58,472 bases of DNA from Bradyrhizobium iriomotense (GCF_030160715.1 NZ_BSOW01000047.1:1-58472), one strand, 5' to 3'. Numbered from the stretch's first letter, positions 36,631-45,741 are shown. The notes: a model not told the origin generated them from the letters alone. Translations and numbers: made by a program.

Positions 36631-37924
36631 GTCTCCGATCTGGCATCCGTTCACGCAACACGCTCTTCAAGACGAGATGACGCGGGTTGTTCGGGGTAAT
36701 GGTGCCTATCTCCACACCGCTGATGGTCGCCGTATCATCGATGCAATCTCATCCTGGTGGGTGGTGACGCACGGTCACTGCCATCCACATATCGTGCGCG
36801 CGATTCAGGAACAGGCAGGTAAGCTCAATCAGATCATCTTTGCCGGGCATACCCACGATCCTGCGGAGGAAGTTGCCGCGCAGCTCCTGAAGTTCGCGCC
36901 CCCAGGGCTCGAGCATGTCTTCTTCTCCGATGGCGGCTCAGCAAGCGTCGAAGTCGCGCTAAAAATGGCACTCGGCTATTGGCATAATATAGGCAAGCAG
37001 CGAATACGCATCATCGTGATGCAACATTCCTATCACGGCGACACGATAGGTGGGATGTCGGTGGGTGCGCGCGGCGTCTTCAACGAGGCGTACGGATCCT
37101 TGCTGTTCGACGTCACCTCAGTCCCGTTTCCCGCAACAGGTCGTGAGCAGGACACGCTGGACGCGCTGGAGTTGGCATGTCGAAACGAAATTCCAGCGGC
37201 CTTTATTGCGGAGCCTCTGATATTAGGGGCAGGCGGAATGCTGATGTATCCAGCCTGGGTGCTCAGGGAGATGAAGCGGATCTGCGAGGCTTCTGACGTC
37301 CTGTTCATTGCCGATGAGGTCATGACCGGCTGGGGTCGCACGGGAACACTCTTCGCGTGCGAGCAAGCCAATATCACACCGGATATCGTGTGTTACTCCA
37401 AGGGCATTACCGGAGGAACGCTTCCCCTCGCCGTAACACTCTGTCGCGCAGATATTTTCGATGCCCACTATTCGAAAGATCGGACGCGCACGTTCTTTCA
37501 TTCGAGTTCATATACTGCAAATCCCGTGGCCTGCGCCGCAGCAAGAGCCAATCTGGAGCTCTGGCAAGATCCTAATACTCGCCAACGCGTGGCGGCGATG
37601 GCCGTGATGCAAGAAAAGGCGATTGAGCCATTCCGGGCCGATGCACGTTTCGGAAACGTTCGCCAGACCGGCACGATTACAGCACTCGATCTGAAGACGA
37701 GCGACTCCGGCTATCTGGCGGACATAGGTCCAAAGCTCCAAGCCTTCTTTAACAATCGAAATCTGCTGCTTCGGCCGCTCGGCAACACGATCTACGTGAT
37801 GCCCCCGTACTGTGCAACAGCGGCAGACCTTGATGAAATCTATGCTGGCATCTGGGATGCAGCCGATGCGCTGGCTGGAAGGGACGCTCTGCGGGCTGAG
37901 AAGCCGGGAGCGAGCGTTTGTTAA
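36617..37924 (+). CDS. bioA: Adenosylmethionine-8-amino-7-oxononanoate aminotransferase
   Basis: Class III PLP aminotransferase, 435 residues. IWHPFTQHALQDE is the BioA opening; AISSWWVVTHGHCHPHIVRA, FFSDGGSASVEVALKMALGY, HSYHGDTIGGMSVGARGVF, FIADEVMTGWGRTGTLFACE and CYSKGITGGTLPLAVTL (PLP Lys) are all typical, and the C-terminal PLGNTIYVMPPYC closes the substrate site. It begins at ATG 36617 inside the end of bioD and is the last gene of the operon, with a strong terminator 156 bases further on. Residues of the BioA family rather than of generic class III enzymes make the symbol safe. Confidence 0.95.
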   Translation: MPKNKSPIWHPFTQHALQDEMTRVVRGNGAYLHTADGRRIIDAISSWWVVTHGHCHPHIVRAIQEQAGKLNQIIFAGHTHDPAEEVAAQLLKFAPPGLEHVFFSDGGSASVEVALKMALGYWHNIGKQRIRIIVMQHSYHGDTIGGMSVGARGVFNEAYGSLLFDVTSVPFPATGREQDTLDALELACRNEIPAAFIAEPLILGAGGMLMYPAWVLREMKRICEASDVLFIADEVMTGWGRTGTLFACEQANITPDIVCYSKGITGGTLPLAVTLCRADIFDAHYSKDRTRTFFHSSSYTANPVACAAARANLELWQDPNTRQRVAAMAVMQEKAIEPFRADARFGNVRQTGTITALDLKTSDSGYLADIGPKLQAFFNNRNLLLRPLGNTIYVMPPYCATAADLDEIYAGIWDAADALAGRDALRAEKPGASVC

Positions 37925-37982
37925 CTTTTTCGGCGGTGTTGCGATGATCGCAATCCCCTGAACCCTAGCCTGGGGGGACTAT

Positions 37983-38046
37983 GGGTCGGAGGTTCAAATC
38001 CTCTCGATCCAAAATCAATGGCTTAGCCGGAAGCCTCTCGATCCAA
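37983..38046 (+). other. tRNA 3'-end fragment with a 13-base direct repeat: probable attachment-site scar
   Basis: GGAGGTTCAAATCCTCT (37988-38004) is a complete tRNA T-arm and is followed by CGATCCA, an acceptor-strand end. There is no D-arm or anticodon arm upstream, so it is not a working tRNA. CCTCTCGATCCAA occurs at 38000-38012 and again at 38034-38046. Such 3'-tRNA pieces mark the crossover sites of tyrosine recombinases, and an integrase relic lies 1.3 kb to the right. Confidence 0.65.
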
Positions 38047-38079
38047 GAATCGTACTCAGGAAACATCTGGGAAACATCG

Positions 38080-38112
38080 GCGGGAGGGATATCCCCTCCC
38101 GCTCTTTTTTTT
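38080..38112 (+). terminator. Rho-independent terminator after the biotin operon
   Basis: GCGGGAGGG (38080-38088) pairs perfectly with CCCTCCCGC (38094-38102) and is followed by TCTTTTTTTT. It lies beyond the attachment scar and would stop readthrough from bioA. Confidence 0.9.
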
Positions 38113-38370
38113 GCAAGCCAATCCAAACCGGCTGCCCCGGTCCATTAAGTTGACGATCGGCCGTTCGATCACGCATACCCGAACTCGGGTTTCATCGTTG
38201 TATGTCAACATTTATGTTGACAACGCGACGATGTTCTCGTTATGTTCTAATAACGAAGTTGAGTCTTGGCGACTCGTCTTGACGGGCAGATCCCGTTCCT
38301 GTGTCTCTGTGAGGCGAGGTTTCTGCTTCCTGGGGGAGGGAGTTTTGGCGCTGCCGGAGCTACAGCGGAT

Positions 38371-38749
38371 AATGCGCTAATCTTCCGCATCACGCACAAA
38401 GACAATCTGCCTGAACTGCTTTGGATTTTGGATAACGGACTGCACTGCCGGAACTCCGATAAGCAAGACCCGAACTTCGTAAACATTGGACTCGTAGAGC
38501 TTATCGACAAGCGGAAGACTTGGGCGGTTCCCCTCTCGCCCAAAGAGACCTTGAGCGATTACGTCCCGTTTTACTTCACGCCTCGGTCAATAACGGCCTA
38601 CAACATTCATACGGGCCGTACTCATGCCAATCGACGCTCTTCTCGGCGTGGCATGTTGTGACGAAAAGCAAAAATCGTGGGCGAACGAATTGGCATCTAA
38701 GCGCAAGCTGAGCCTAGAAGTCGACACCGAGCGAGGATGGTACTTCTGA
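38371..38749 (+). pseudogene. darT: darT toxin gene with its middle deleted and frame shifted
   Basis: DarT ADP-ribosylates thymidine in DNA. The N-terminal part is clear: ALIFRITHKDNLPELLWILD, NGLHCRNSDKQDPNFVNIGL, then LSDYVPFYFTPRSITAYNIH. After YNIHTG the sequence jumps, in another frame, to MPIDALLGVACC and on to LEVDTERGWYF-stop, which is the DarT C-terminus. Roughly 90-100 residues are missing, including the region that holds the catalytic Glu of the ARTT loop. No good start is visible upstream of ALIF. The stop overlaps the darG start (TGATG), so operon structure has survived although the toxin has not. Confidence 0.85.
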
Positions 38750-39285
38750 TGATTATCTTCACTGAGGGTAACCTGCTCAAGGCTAACACCGAGGCCTTGG
38801 TCAACACGGTGAATACCGTCGGCGTGATGGGTAAGGGAATTGCCTTGATGTTCAAGGACGCATTCCCTGAGAACTTTCGCGCGTATTCGGCTGCTTGCAA
38901 GAAGCAGGAGATCAAGGTCGGTCAGATATTCGCGACTGAGCGAAAAGATCTGATGGGAGGACCGAAGTGGATCATAAACTTCCCCACTAAGCAGCATTGG
39001 CGCAATCCCTCCAAGATTGAGTGGATCAAGGATGGGCTGCAAGATTTAGTGCGGTTTATTGGCGAGCATAAAATCAAATCGATTGCCCTCCCGCCACTTG
39101 GAAGCGGCAACGGAGGCTTGGATTGGAAGAGCGTTCGGCCGCTGATTGAATCGGCAATGGGTAATCTTGACGTGCAGGTCATCGTTTACGAACCGACAGC
39201 GCGCTACCCAAACGTTGCAAAGCCCCAGGGGGTAGAGAAGTTAGACATGGAAAGCCCCCCGTGGGAGTATGCGGGGCATTGCTGA
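38749..39285 (+). CDS. darG: DarG-like macrodomain antitoxin, C-terminally truncated
   Basis: Macrodomain that removes ADP-ribose from DNA and so reverses DarT. MIIFTEGNLLKANTEALVNT, VNTVGVMGKGIALMFKDAF (binding loop), WIINFPTKQHWRNPSKIEWI and ALPPLGSGNGGLDWKSVRP (catalytic loop) are all intact. Full DarG has a further C-terminal DarT-binding domain of about 150-200 residues; here the family likeness stops after GVEKL and the frame ends 16 residues later with EYAGHC, probably at a recombination joint. ATG 38749 fits the family start; the frame is open four codons earlier. The macrodomain may still be active, but its toxin partner is broken. Confidence 0.87.
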   Translation: MIIFTEGNLLKANTEALVNTVNTVGVMGKGIALMFKDAFPENFRAYSAACKKQEIKVGQIFATERKDLMGGPKWIINFPTKQHWRNPSKIEWIKDGLQDLVRFIGEHKIKSIALPPLGSGNGGLDWKSVRPLIESAMGNLDVQVIVYEPTARYPNVAKPQGVEKLDMESPPWEYAGHC

Positions 39286-39329
39286 CGCAATCAACACTCA
39301 AGGTTGCGGATCGCAACCGTGCTGTCATC

Positions 39330-39800
39330 CCCTGATTTTGGCGACCTGTGTTTCAAACGCTAAAACAGCCTTGCGTTTCTCTTCGAACATATGCCAACGG
39401 GCGTAGACACGCGTCACGCCCTTGTCGTGTGGTTCAGAAGGGCCTTGACGTAGTCAACCGGCAGACGTGCTGATTGCACGATTGTCGCTGCCGTTCGCCG
39501 AGGGTCGTGGGGCGTGAAGGCCGCCAGTTCTTTGTCTTCCAGTAGGCGGCGGACCGGTGCGAGGTCCTTGCCAAGCTCTTGGTGTCACGCCTGCGCGTCG
39601 GCGGCGAAGGCGTCCTGGTTGTTGAACGTGTCCTCGGGGACGGCGCCCCACTTTTGTTCAATCCGTTTCAGTTTCCACGGATATTGTTCGCGCGATTCCT
39701 CACCGAGGCTGGCGAACGTCTCCGATTGGTCCCAATGCCGAATGAATGAGCCGCGATCGTTTGGCCGAATTCCTCGAAAAGTGTCCGCTGGCTAACCGGC
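39330..39800 (-). pseudogene. Tyrosine recombinase (P4-type integrase) C-terminal remnant
   Basis: On the minus strand the frame gives EDKELAAFTPHDPRRTAATI (the catalytic His-x-x-Arg box) and RLPVDYVKALLNHT. One base later, in another frame, comes KGVTRVYARWHMFEEKRKAV and then LAFETQVAKIRG. Together these match the C-terminus of phage P4-type integrases, where the catalytic Tyr is the Y of RVYAR. Upstream pieces (EQKWGAVPEDTFNNQDAFAA) contain a stop and a frameshift. The gene must be dead. It probably moved the element whose scar lies at 37983-38046. Confidence 0.8.
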
Positions 39801-40153
39801 AAAAGGAAGAGATCAAAAAAGGCGTCGGAAAACGAAGCTCTTGGTGATATGCCCGCCGAGATCGGTGTTACCGATCTCGGCGACATGAATCCTGCGCAAG
39901 TGCGCCTAAGATCGCGCGATTTATGCGCGCGCTGCCGCCTACGGCGCGAGTCTGCAGCTCGAGGGCGTGATATGCCGAAGTCGTAACCTGTCTTTCGACT
40001 GTCGACGATCGGCGAGTAAGCCGGTCGACCGCGCAGAGCAAGCCGAAGGACAAAGAGCGCAAAACCACAGCCTGCCTGCTTTTGTCACGGCATGCCCATC
40101 GACTCCGATCTCTCCGTCAATCTTGTGTAACAAACTCAAATTAGAGGCTGCGA

Positions 40154-42229
40154 ATGGTCAGCATCTCGCCGAGCCATCGTTTCGAGCGTGCTGATCAGAA
40201 ACGGCGAAATGATGATGGATTGATGGGCAATCAGATGCTTGCTTCAATCATTGCACTACTACGGCTCATATTGCCAATTCTTCGTCGTCTTCGCCCAAGC
40301 CTGCGAACCAAGATTGCCATGCTTGGAATAGCGGGCGTGGTCGTCACAGGGATGACTTGCGTCCTTGGGCTCAATTATGTTGCTCAGGTTCAGCGTGAGG
40401 CAGACCAGAGCATTCACCTTCGTGCTCACTTGGCGGCGATCTCAGAAGCGTTTCTTGAGTCGCAGCAGCTTGCACTGGAGTTTTTGCGCAAACACGATGA
40501 AGCGCTGATCGCGCAACACGACCAAGGCATCAGGAAGGAGCTGGCCGGCCTCGATCAGATCGAGGAGTATGTTGCCTCCTTGTCCGAGAGCAATCCCCTA
40601 AAAGACGTGTCGTTCCTGCGTGCCGGAATCGGCCTTTATGCAACACGTTTCAACAACATCGTTTCAGCGCAACGCGTGCTCGGATTCGCCGAAAATGATG
40701 GCCTCCAGGGCAAGCTGCGCAACGCCGTGCATGAAGCCGAATCACGGCTTTCGCAGATCAATCAGCCGCAGCTAACTGTGTTGATGCTGATGATGCGACG
40801 ACACGAAAAGGATTTCATGCTGCGGCGGGAGGAGAAGTACGGCGATGAGCTGGACAAGCGCGTCGCCGAGTTCGAGACTGCCCTTGCTGCTTCGGAGTTG
40901 GCGCCAGCCGCCAAGTCGGAACTGAAGAAGCTTATCGAGTCCTACCGGTCGAGCTTCGTGGCGTTCCTGGTTGCGCAACAAGCATTGGATGACCAGGTTG
41001 ATGATCTCGGACAGATCTACGGCCGAAATCGTCCTCTGCTGTTGAAAGCGATCGCGGCGGCTGATGCCAGCGCTGCCGCTGCGGAAGCGCGCGCGTCGCA
41101 GATCCGCCAGATGCTGGGCTGGGGAGTTGGGCTTGCCACGCTCGTCATCGGCTTCGTTGCCATCGTTGTCGGACAGACAATGGCGCGGCTGATTACACGT
41201 ATGACCAAAGCGATGCGCCAACTGGCGGCCGGCCAGTTCGAGGTGACTCTACCCGGACTTGGCCGTTCGGACGAGATCGGTGAGATGGCGCAGGCCATGG
41301 AATCGTTCAAGCTTAAATTGAGTGAAAAGGCGCAGGCCGATCTTGTCGCGAATATGGAACAGGACCGCTTGGCGGGGATGCGACGGAAGGCGGAGCTTGA
41401 GAGCCTTGCAAGCACGTTCGAAAATGCAGTCAGCGGCGTCCTCGACACACTCTCATCCGCGTCGACTGAGCTCGAGGCTTCCGCTCGCAGCCTGGCGGAC
41501 ACGGCGCACGATACACAGGAAGTCTCTGACAAGGTGGCTTTAGCCTCGGAGGAAACTTCAGGCGGTGTTCGGGTTGTCGCTGCACGTACCGCGGACTTGA
41601 TGGCGTCGGCTATGGAGGTTGGACGCCAGGTCGAGCAATCTGCAGAAATTGCAAGAGGAGCCGTGCGTCAGGCCGAAGAAACCGACCGAAGGATAAAGCA
41701 CCTGTCGGCGGCGGCACTAAAGATTGGGGGCGTGGTTGAGCTGATCGCCGCAATTGCCAGGCAAACAAATCTTTTAGCTCTCAATGCAACGATCGAGGCT
41801 GCGCGTGCGGGCAAGATCGGTAGCGGCTTTGCTGTTGTGGCGCACGAAGTAAAGTCGCTGGCAAGGCAGACAACCAAGGCGACCTCGGACATCGCAGAAC
41901 AAATCGCAGATATCCAAGCGGCCACAGAGGAGTCAGTTACCGCGATCGCGGAGATCGGCAGCAGCATCGGCAGGATCTCGCAGATCGCCTCGACGATTGC
42001 TGCTGCCATCGAAGAACAGGGTACAGCAACTCGACACATTGCGCAGAATATTCAACATGCGGCAGAAATGTCGACGCGGGTCGCCAGTAACATCCGCCAG
42101 GTTGCAGGGAGCGCCTCGAGTACAGGGGCCTCATCCTCGCAGGTACTGACATCTGCGAATGCGCTGGCCCAAAGCAGCCATCGTCTCAAACTGGAAGTCG
42201 ATGGCTTTCTCGCCGGGGTCAGGTCGTGA
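40154..42229 (+). CDS. Methyl-accepting chemotaxis protein with a long periplasmic helical domain
   Basis: Transmembrane chemoreceptor, 691 residues. First membrane helix near 54-75 (KIAMLGIAGVVVTGMTCVLG), periplasmic all-helical domain to about 315 that resembles the HBM (helical bimodular) sensor type, and second helix near 318-340 (GWGVGLATLVIGFVAIVVGQ). A HAMP follows (MARLITRMTKAMRQLAAGQF). The signalling tip is AAIARQTNLLALNATIEAAR, then AGKIGSGFAVVAHEVKSLAR. GAGG lies 6 bases before ATG 40154; an ATG at 40223 is a weaker alternative. No che genes are adjacent. HBM receptors sense organic acids in other bacteria; the ligand here is unknown. Confidence 0.92.
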   Translation: MVSISPSHRFERADQKRRNDDGLMGNQMLASIIALLRLILPILRRLRPSLRTKIAMLGIAGVVVTGMTCVLGLNYVAQVQREADQSIHLRAHLAAISEAFLESQQLALEFLRKHDEALIAQHDQGIRKELAGLDQIEEYVASLSESNPLKDVSFLRAGIGLYATRFNNIVSAQRVLGFAENDGLQGKLRNAVHEAESRLSQINQPQLTVLMLMMRRHEKDFMLRREEKYGDELDKRVAEFETALAASELAPAAKSELKKLIESYRSSFVAFLVAQQALDDQVDDLGQIYGRNRPLLLKAIAAADASAAAAEARASQIRQMLGWGVGLATLVIGFVAIVVGQTMARLITRMTKAMRQLAAGQFEVTLPGLGRSDEIGEMAQAMESFKLKLSEKAQADLVANMEQDRLAGMRRKAELESLASTFENAVSGVLDTLSSASTELEASARSLADTAHDTQEVSDKVALASEETSGGVRVVAARTADLMASAMEVGRQVEQSAEIARGAVRQAEETDRRIKHLSAAALKIGGVVELIAAIARQTNLLALNATIEAARAGKIGSGFAVVAHEVKSLARQTTKATSDIAEQIADIQAATEESVTAIAEIGSSIGRISQIASTIAAAIEEQGTATRHIAQNIQHAAEMSTRVASNIRQVAGSASSTGASSSQVLTSANALAQSSHRLKLEVDGFLAGVRS

Positions 42230-42293
42230 TCATCTGAAATTCCTGCAGAATTATTTGACCATGTGATTATTTGCTCTCACTGGGGGTCTCCGA

Positions 42294-42599
42294 ATGCCTA
42301 CCTATCTTGCGTCGTATGATTTGAAGGAGACCAGGCCTGATCCGCACCCCACCTTTTTGAAGCAAGCAGCGGCGCAGGGTTGGAAACTGTGGATTCTTGG
42401 CTCAAACAACGTGCGATATCGGCTGCCGAACACAACGCTGGTCGGCACATTTGACAGTTTGGCCGTTGCCGAGGCCAGGCTCGAAGCAGCGCGTCTGGCA
42501 ACAGAGAACGAAATGGGCGGCAACGTCACGACGAGCAAGTGGATTGTTGCGGAATACGGACCCGCTCGTTTCAATTCTGACGAGCGGCAGAGCGCGTAA
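42294..42599 (+). CDS. Small hypothetical protein downstream of the chemoreceptor
   Basis: 101 residues, soluble, starting MPTYLASYDLKETRPDPHPT and ending TTSKWIVAEYGPARFNSD. A GGGGG stretch sits about 7 bases before the ATG. The mixed alpha/beta pattern with a short LVGTFDSLAVAEARLEAARL helix is protein-like and resembles small stress or CRISPR-Cas2-size folds, but I recognise no family. It is 64 bases after the chemoreceptor, possibly in the same transcript. Confidence 0.6.
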   Translation: MPTYLASYDLKETRPDPHPTFLKQAAAQGWKLWILGSNNVRYRLPNTTLVGTFDSLAVAEARLEAARLATENEMGGNVTTSKWIVAEYGPARFNSDERQSA

Positions 42600-43006
42600 A
42601 ACTAGAGACCGCCGGAGTTTGCCGGCGGCCCCAGACTCATCACAAACCTTGCCCGCAGCGTTGGCTTCGTCGGCCTGACGCTTGCGTCACGGCCTGGATC
42701 CGAGCGCGGTGGTACGCGAGCTCACCACCGTCTGCGCGATGGTGGCGCGGGCAAACCAGCATAGGGGAGCGGCCGAATTCGGCCTGCTCTCGAGTTCACC
42801 TTCTAGCTTTGTGCATGCTATCCCGTCTTTAGGCGGTCGCGAAGGGCTTGGGTCTCCGCTTCGGGCAACCGGGTCAGCGGATCGCTACGGAGGGCCGCGG
42901 ATGTTTAGGAGAGATCGAGGCACACAAGAGTAGGCAGAAATATTGAGTTAGAGTTATAGGGATCGCGCTGTCGGCCATGCCTGTCCCGCGCTCGGGGTCT
43001 ATTTCA
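42600..43006. other. Gap before the tts box
   Basis: An inverted repeat (CCGCCGG/CCGGCGG near 42609-42627) follows the small gene but has no T run. No gene is seen. Confidence 0.35.
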
Positions 43007-43040
43007 GTCAGCTTCTCGAAAGCTAGCCCTGGTAGTTACG
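43007..43040 (+). promoter_or_regulatory. tts box (TtsI-type activator site)
   Basis: GTCAGCTTCTCGAAAGCT (43007-43024), followed by AGCCCTGGTAGTTACG, fits the rhizobial tts-box core GTCAGnTTnTCGAAAGCT. TtsI binds such boxes to switch on type III secretion genes after flavonoid induction. It lies about 50 bases upstream of the start chosen for the next gene. Confidence 0.85.
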
Positions 43041-43075
43041 ATCCTTTTCGACGACCTTGTGAAGGTAAGGCTGGC

Positions 43076-44764
43076 GTGGACGCAAACAACGTTGATCCAT
43101 TCGATGTGTCAGGCCGGCCGGAGGCGCATCACGCCATATTGCAACAAGAGCAAGCGGGACAGGCCGGGCAAGAGGATTTTGAGCAGCGCTTGGCGGAAGG
43201 GCGCCAGGCCAATGCCGCTCCGCCCGCGGGCGCAACCCCAGACCCCCGCTATCCTCATCTAACTGAAAAAGACCGGACCCTCATCGACGCGGCAGCCGAG
43301 CATTTTGGGAGGAATGTACAATCGCACACGGTCGGCACTTATACCTGGGCTCTTCGCGTATTGGGAAATCATCTTGGGTTTCGGAGCCAGACGATCGATG
43401 CGCTTGATCACGATTCTTTGCTCTGGCACGCTAACGCGTTCTTTCCCACTGATGGATCAATGGTTACCGCATTGAATGCGCTTCGTAAGTACCGCGAGCC
43501 CAGGGCCTCAGATGGCTGCCGACGTTACGTTCCTTCTGTAGAGGATGGGAGCCTGATCGAGGCAGCCATCCGCGCGGCTGCTGGACGTCGAAGATGGACG
43601 CCTAGTACCGCCGAGAACAATGAGCAGATTCTTCGCAGATTGGCGAAGAGTCTCGAGTCTCAGGGGCAAACAATTGCCGCGAGCGATCACAATTCCCTGG
43701 TCGCTTACGTTAAGGAGTCCTTCGGGGATGACGTGAAAATGCCCTCCGTGTTGGAGGTGCTTCGCGAGTACCGTGAGCCCGATTTTTTAGCTGCTCGTGT
43801 CCCTCGTCGAGAGGATGAATATATTCCATCGAGGGAGGACAAGGATCTCATCGATAGTGCGGTTCTTGCCAGCGGGCGCCCCGAGCATACCGTCAAACGC
43901 TATACCGACAAACTTTACAGGTTTGCTGGAGTGCTCAAAGATGAAGGCCAAGGAATTGCTAAGCTAGATCACGGGTCTCTGATCAGGCGGGCGAAACGCC
44001 TATACTCAAGCAACAAGAATCTAATCACAGGGTTGAACATCATCCGCGATTACCGCAACGCGCAAGGTGACGCCGCGGGCAGCTCTCGACACGCGGAGGC
44101 TCCGACCGTGCAGTCACCGGTGGCAAGTGTCAACTCAGAGGAGCTTCTGCGACGCCTGGATGATCAACCCACCCCCTCGCGGTCGATTTACGATCCGGCG
44201 GAGCTTCGGAATGCCTCGGATCAAACGGGCCAGCTGCCAGCCGAAAGTTTGGACACAGCAGAGCTTTTGGGGATTTTGGCTTCACCCACGCATTCGCCGG
44301 CGGACAGCGTTGATCAGCCAAGCCCAGCGTTACCCTTGCCAGTCCAGGCTGTCGCTCCTGAGGAGACTTGGCGGGCAGCGGATAAAGCTGACCAGCTACC
44401 AACCGAAAGTTTAGACACAGCAGAGCTTTTGGAGATATTGGCTTCACCCACCCATTCGCCGACGGCCAGTGTTAATCAGCCAAATCCTTCGCCGCTGTGG
44501 GACATCGGGGCATCGACCTCCCGCCCGGCATATCTCGCGGTTCACGCGCCGCTTGCGGTGCCGGATCTAGATTTGTACCTTCCCCAGAACTGGCAGCACG
44601 GCGACCAGTGGGCGACGGAAGACTTCATGCACGGGATGCGCTTGCATAACGTGCTGCCAAGCGTTGCTGAGCCGCAGACAAATCTCACCATTCAAGGCGT
44701 GAACTACACAGCCACTGTCGGGCACCCAGGCTGGGAGCGCGCGGTTTTTCTCCGCCGAAGCTGA
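43076..44764 (+). CDS. Putative type III secreted effector with recombinase-like helical repeats
   Basis: 562 residues, no signal peptide, hydrophilic, N-terminus rich in Gln, Ala and Gly, as in secreted effectors. Three repeats of about 75-90 residues (roughly residues 60-140, 145-230 and 240-325) share LIDAA..FGRNV, TVGTYTWALRVLGNHL, DALDHDSLLWHANAFF and ALNALRKYREP. This looks like the SAM-like core-binding domain of tyrosine recombinases, without a catalytic domain. Two copies of a Pro/Ser-rich unit containing ESLDTAELL.ILASPTHSP follow. The frame is open back to ATG 42977, but that start would place the tts box inside the gene. GTG 43076 has TAAGG 5 bases upstream and gives MDANNVDPFDVSGRPE. 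Secretion is inferred from the tts box and composition; host target unknown. Confidence 0.8.
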   Translation: MDANNVDPFDVSGRPEAHHAILQQEQAGQAGQEDFEQRLAEGRQANAAPPAGATPDPRYPHLTEKDRTLIDAAAEHFGRNVQSHTVGTYTWALRVLGNHLGFRSQTIDALDHDSLLWHANAFFPTDGSMVTALNALRKYREPRASDGCRRYVPSVEDGSLIEAAIRAAAGRRRWTPSTAENNEQILRRLAKSLESQGQTIAASDHNSLVAYVKESFGDDVKMPSVLEVLREYREPDFLAARVPRREDEYIPSREDKDLIDSAVLASGRPEHTVKRYTDKLYRFAGVLKDEGQGIAKLDHGSLIRRAKRLYSSNKNLITGLNIIRDYRNAQGDAAGSSRHAEAPTVQSPVASVNSEELLRRLDDQPTPSRSIYDPAELRNASDQTGQLPAESLDTAELLGILASPTHSPADSVDQPSPALPLPVQAVAPEETWRAADKADQLPTESLDTAELLEILASPTHSPTASVNQPNPSPLWDIGASTSRPAYLAVHAPLAVPDLDLYLPQNWQHGDQWATEDFMHGMRLHNVLPSVAEPQTNLTIQGVNYTATVGHPGWERAVFLRRS

Positions 44765-44793
44765 ATAGGACGCAATTGTCGTTGACGTTCGTG

Positions 44794-45150
44794 CTACCAC
44801 TTCCACGTATCGGGGCTCGTGTCGGTAACAAGCACCCCGATTCCGTAGCCGCTGATGGTTATAGCCGCGTAAGTATCGCGATCGTAACAGTTCAACTGGT
44901 ATTCCCTGCCTAGCTCTGACCATCGCCAATAATCCCGATGACCACCGGACGGGAAAAACTGCTTGCGCGGTGAACTCCTGCCAGGTTCAAGACCATTGAC
45001 GTCGAGCTTGATCTCGTTGCGGCTGCTTCTCCACAAAACATGCCCCTTGAGCTTTTCATTGGTCAGATTCACCACGAAAAATTCGTGCCTTCCTCCGCCC
45101 GTCATTGCTCCCTTTTCGCCTTCTCTTTCCTTTTCATCATCAAGCCTCAT
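44794..45150 (-). CDS. Small hypothetical protein
   Basis: 118 residues. ATG 45150 has GGAGGAG 6-7 bases upstream, a very strong ribosome site. The N-terminal 20 residues are charged (RLDDEKEREGEK). The rest is a predicted beta-rich domain with VVNLTNEKLKGHVLWRSSRN and ELGREYQLNCYDRDTYAAIT, rich in aromatic residues. It converges with the effector gene, ending 30 bases from it. I recognise no family. A secreted or envelope role is possible but unsupported. Confidence 0.6.
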   Translation of the reverse strand: MRLDDEKEREGEKGAMTGGGRHEFFVVNLTNEKLKGHVLWRSSRNEIKLDVNGLEPGRSSPRKQFFPSGGHRDYWRWSELGREYQLNCYDRDTYAAITISGYGIGVLVTDTSPDTWKW

Positions 45151-45324
45151 GGCCTCTCCTCCGAGTGAAGGGCAGAATCCTCGGAGTGTGCTAATAAGAT
45201 GCTGTCGTCTCAACTATCTGATTTGGTGGCTAACAGTCATATCCATCTCGCACTTCGCGGATAGCTTTCGCGCATCTCACAACGGCGACGACATTACTTC
45301 ACCGCGACGTGAGCGGCATTTGTG

Positions 45325-45576
45325 ATGGGGGCAATGCGTATGGCTGTGCAGGCGCGCAGAGTGCGAGATGCGAAAGTGTTTCGGCGGCTGGAGCAGAGTT
45401 ACCTGCTACAGGCTGAGCACTCGACAGGAGAGCTCGAACGAGACGGCTTACTCAATCTCGCGCGAAGTTTCGGTTATGCGGCCGAGCAAATCGAGAGACG
45501 TGCGCTGGTCAGCAAGACATTGGTGATCTGCGCTCTTGCCGCGCTCGTACTATTTGCCGTCTTGTACATTCCTTAG
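45325..45576 (+). CDS. Small protein with a C-terminal membrane anchor
   Basis: 83 residues from ATG 45325 (GTG 45322 and ATG 45334 are also possible). The first 60 residues are charged helices (RRVRDAKVFRRLEQSYLLQA). The last 20, TLVICALAALVLFAVLYIP, form one membrane helix, as in tail-anchored proteins. Real by codon pattern, function unknown. Confidence 0.55.
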   Translation: MGAMRMAVQARRVRDAKVFRRLEQSYLLQAEHSTGELERDGLLNLARSFGYAAEQIERRALVSKTLVICALAALVLFAVLYIP

Positions 45577-45741
45577 TGTGCTCCCGCCACAGCCGTGATG
45601 GCGGTTTCTGGCCTGTCGCCTGGACTTCCGAGAAGGATTGAGGTTCAATGCCAACGCCCTTCCTGGTGCCGATCTCTATGACTTACAAGTAAAATACTCG
45701 GGGACCCGCACGACATCGCCACTCGTATCGCATCCGCGGCG

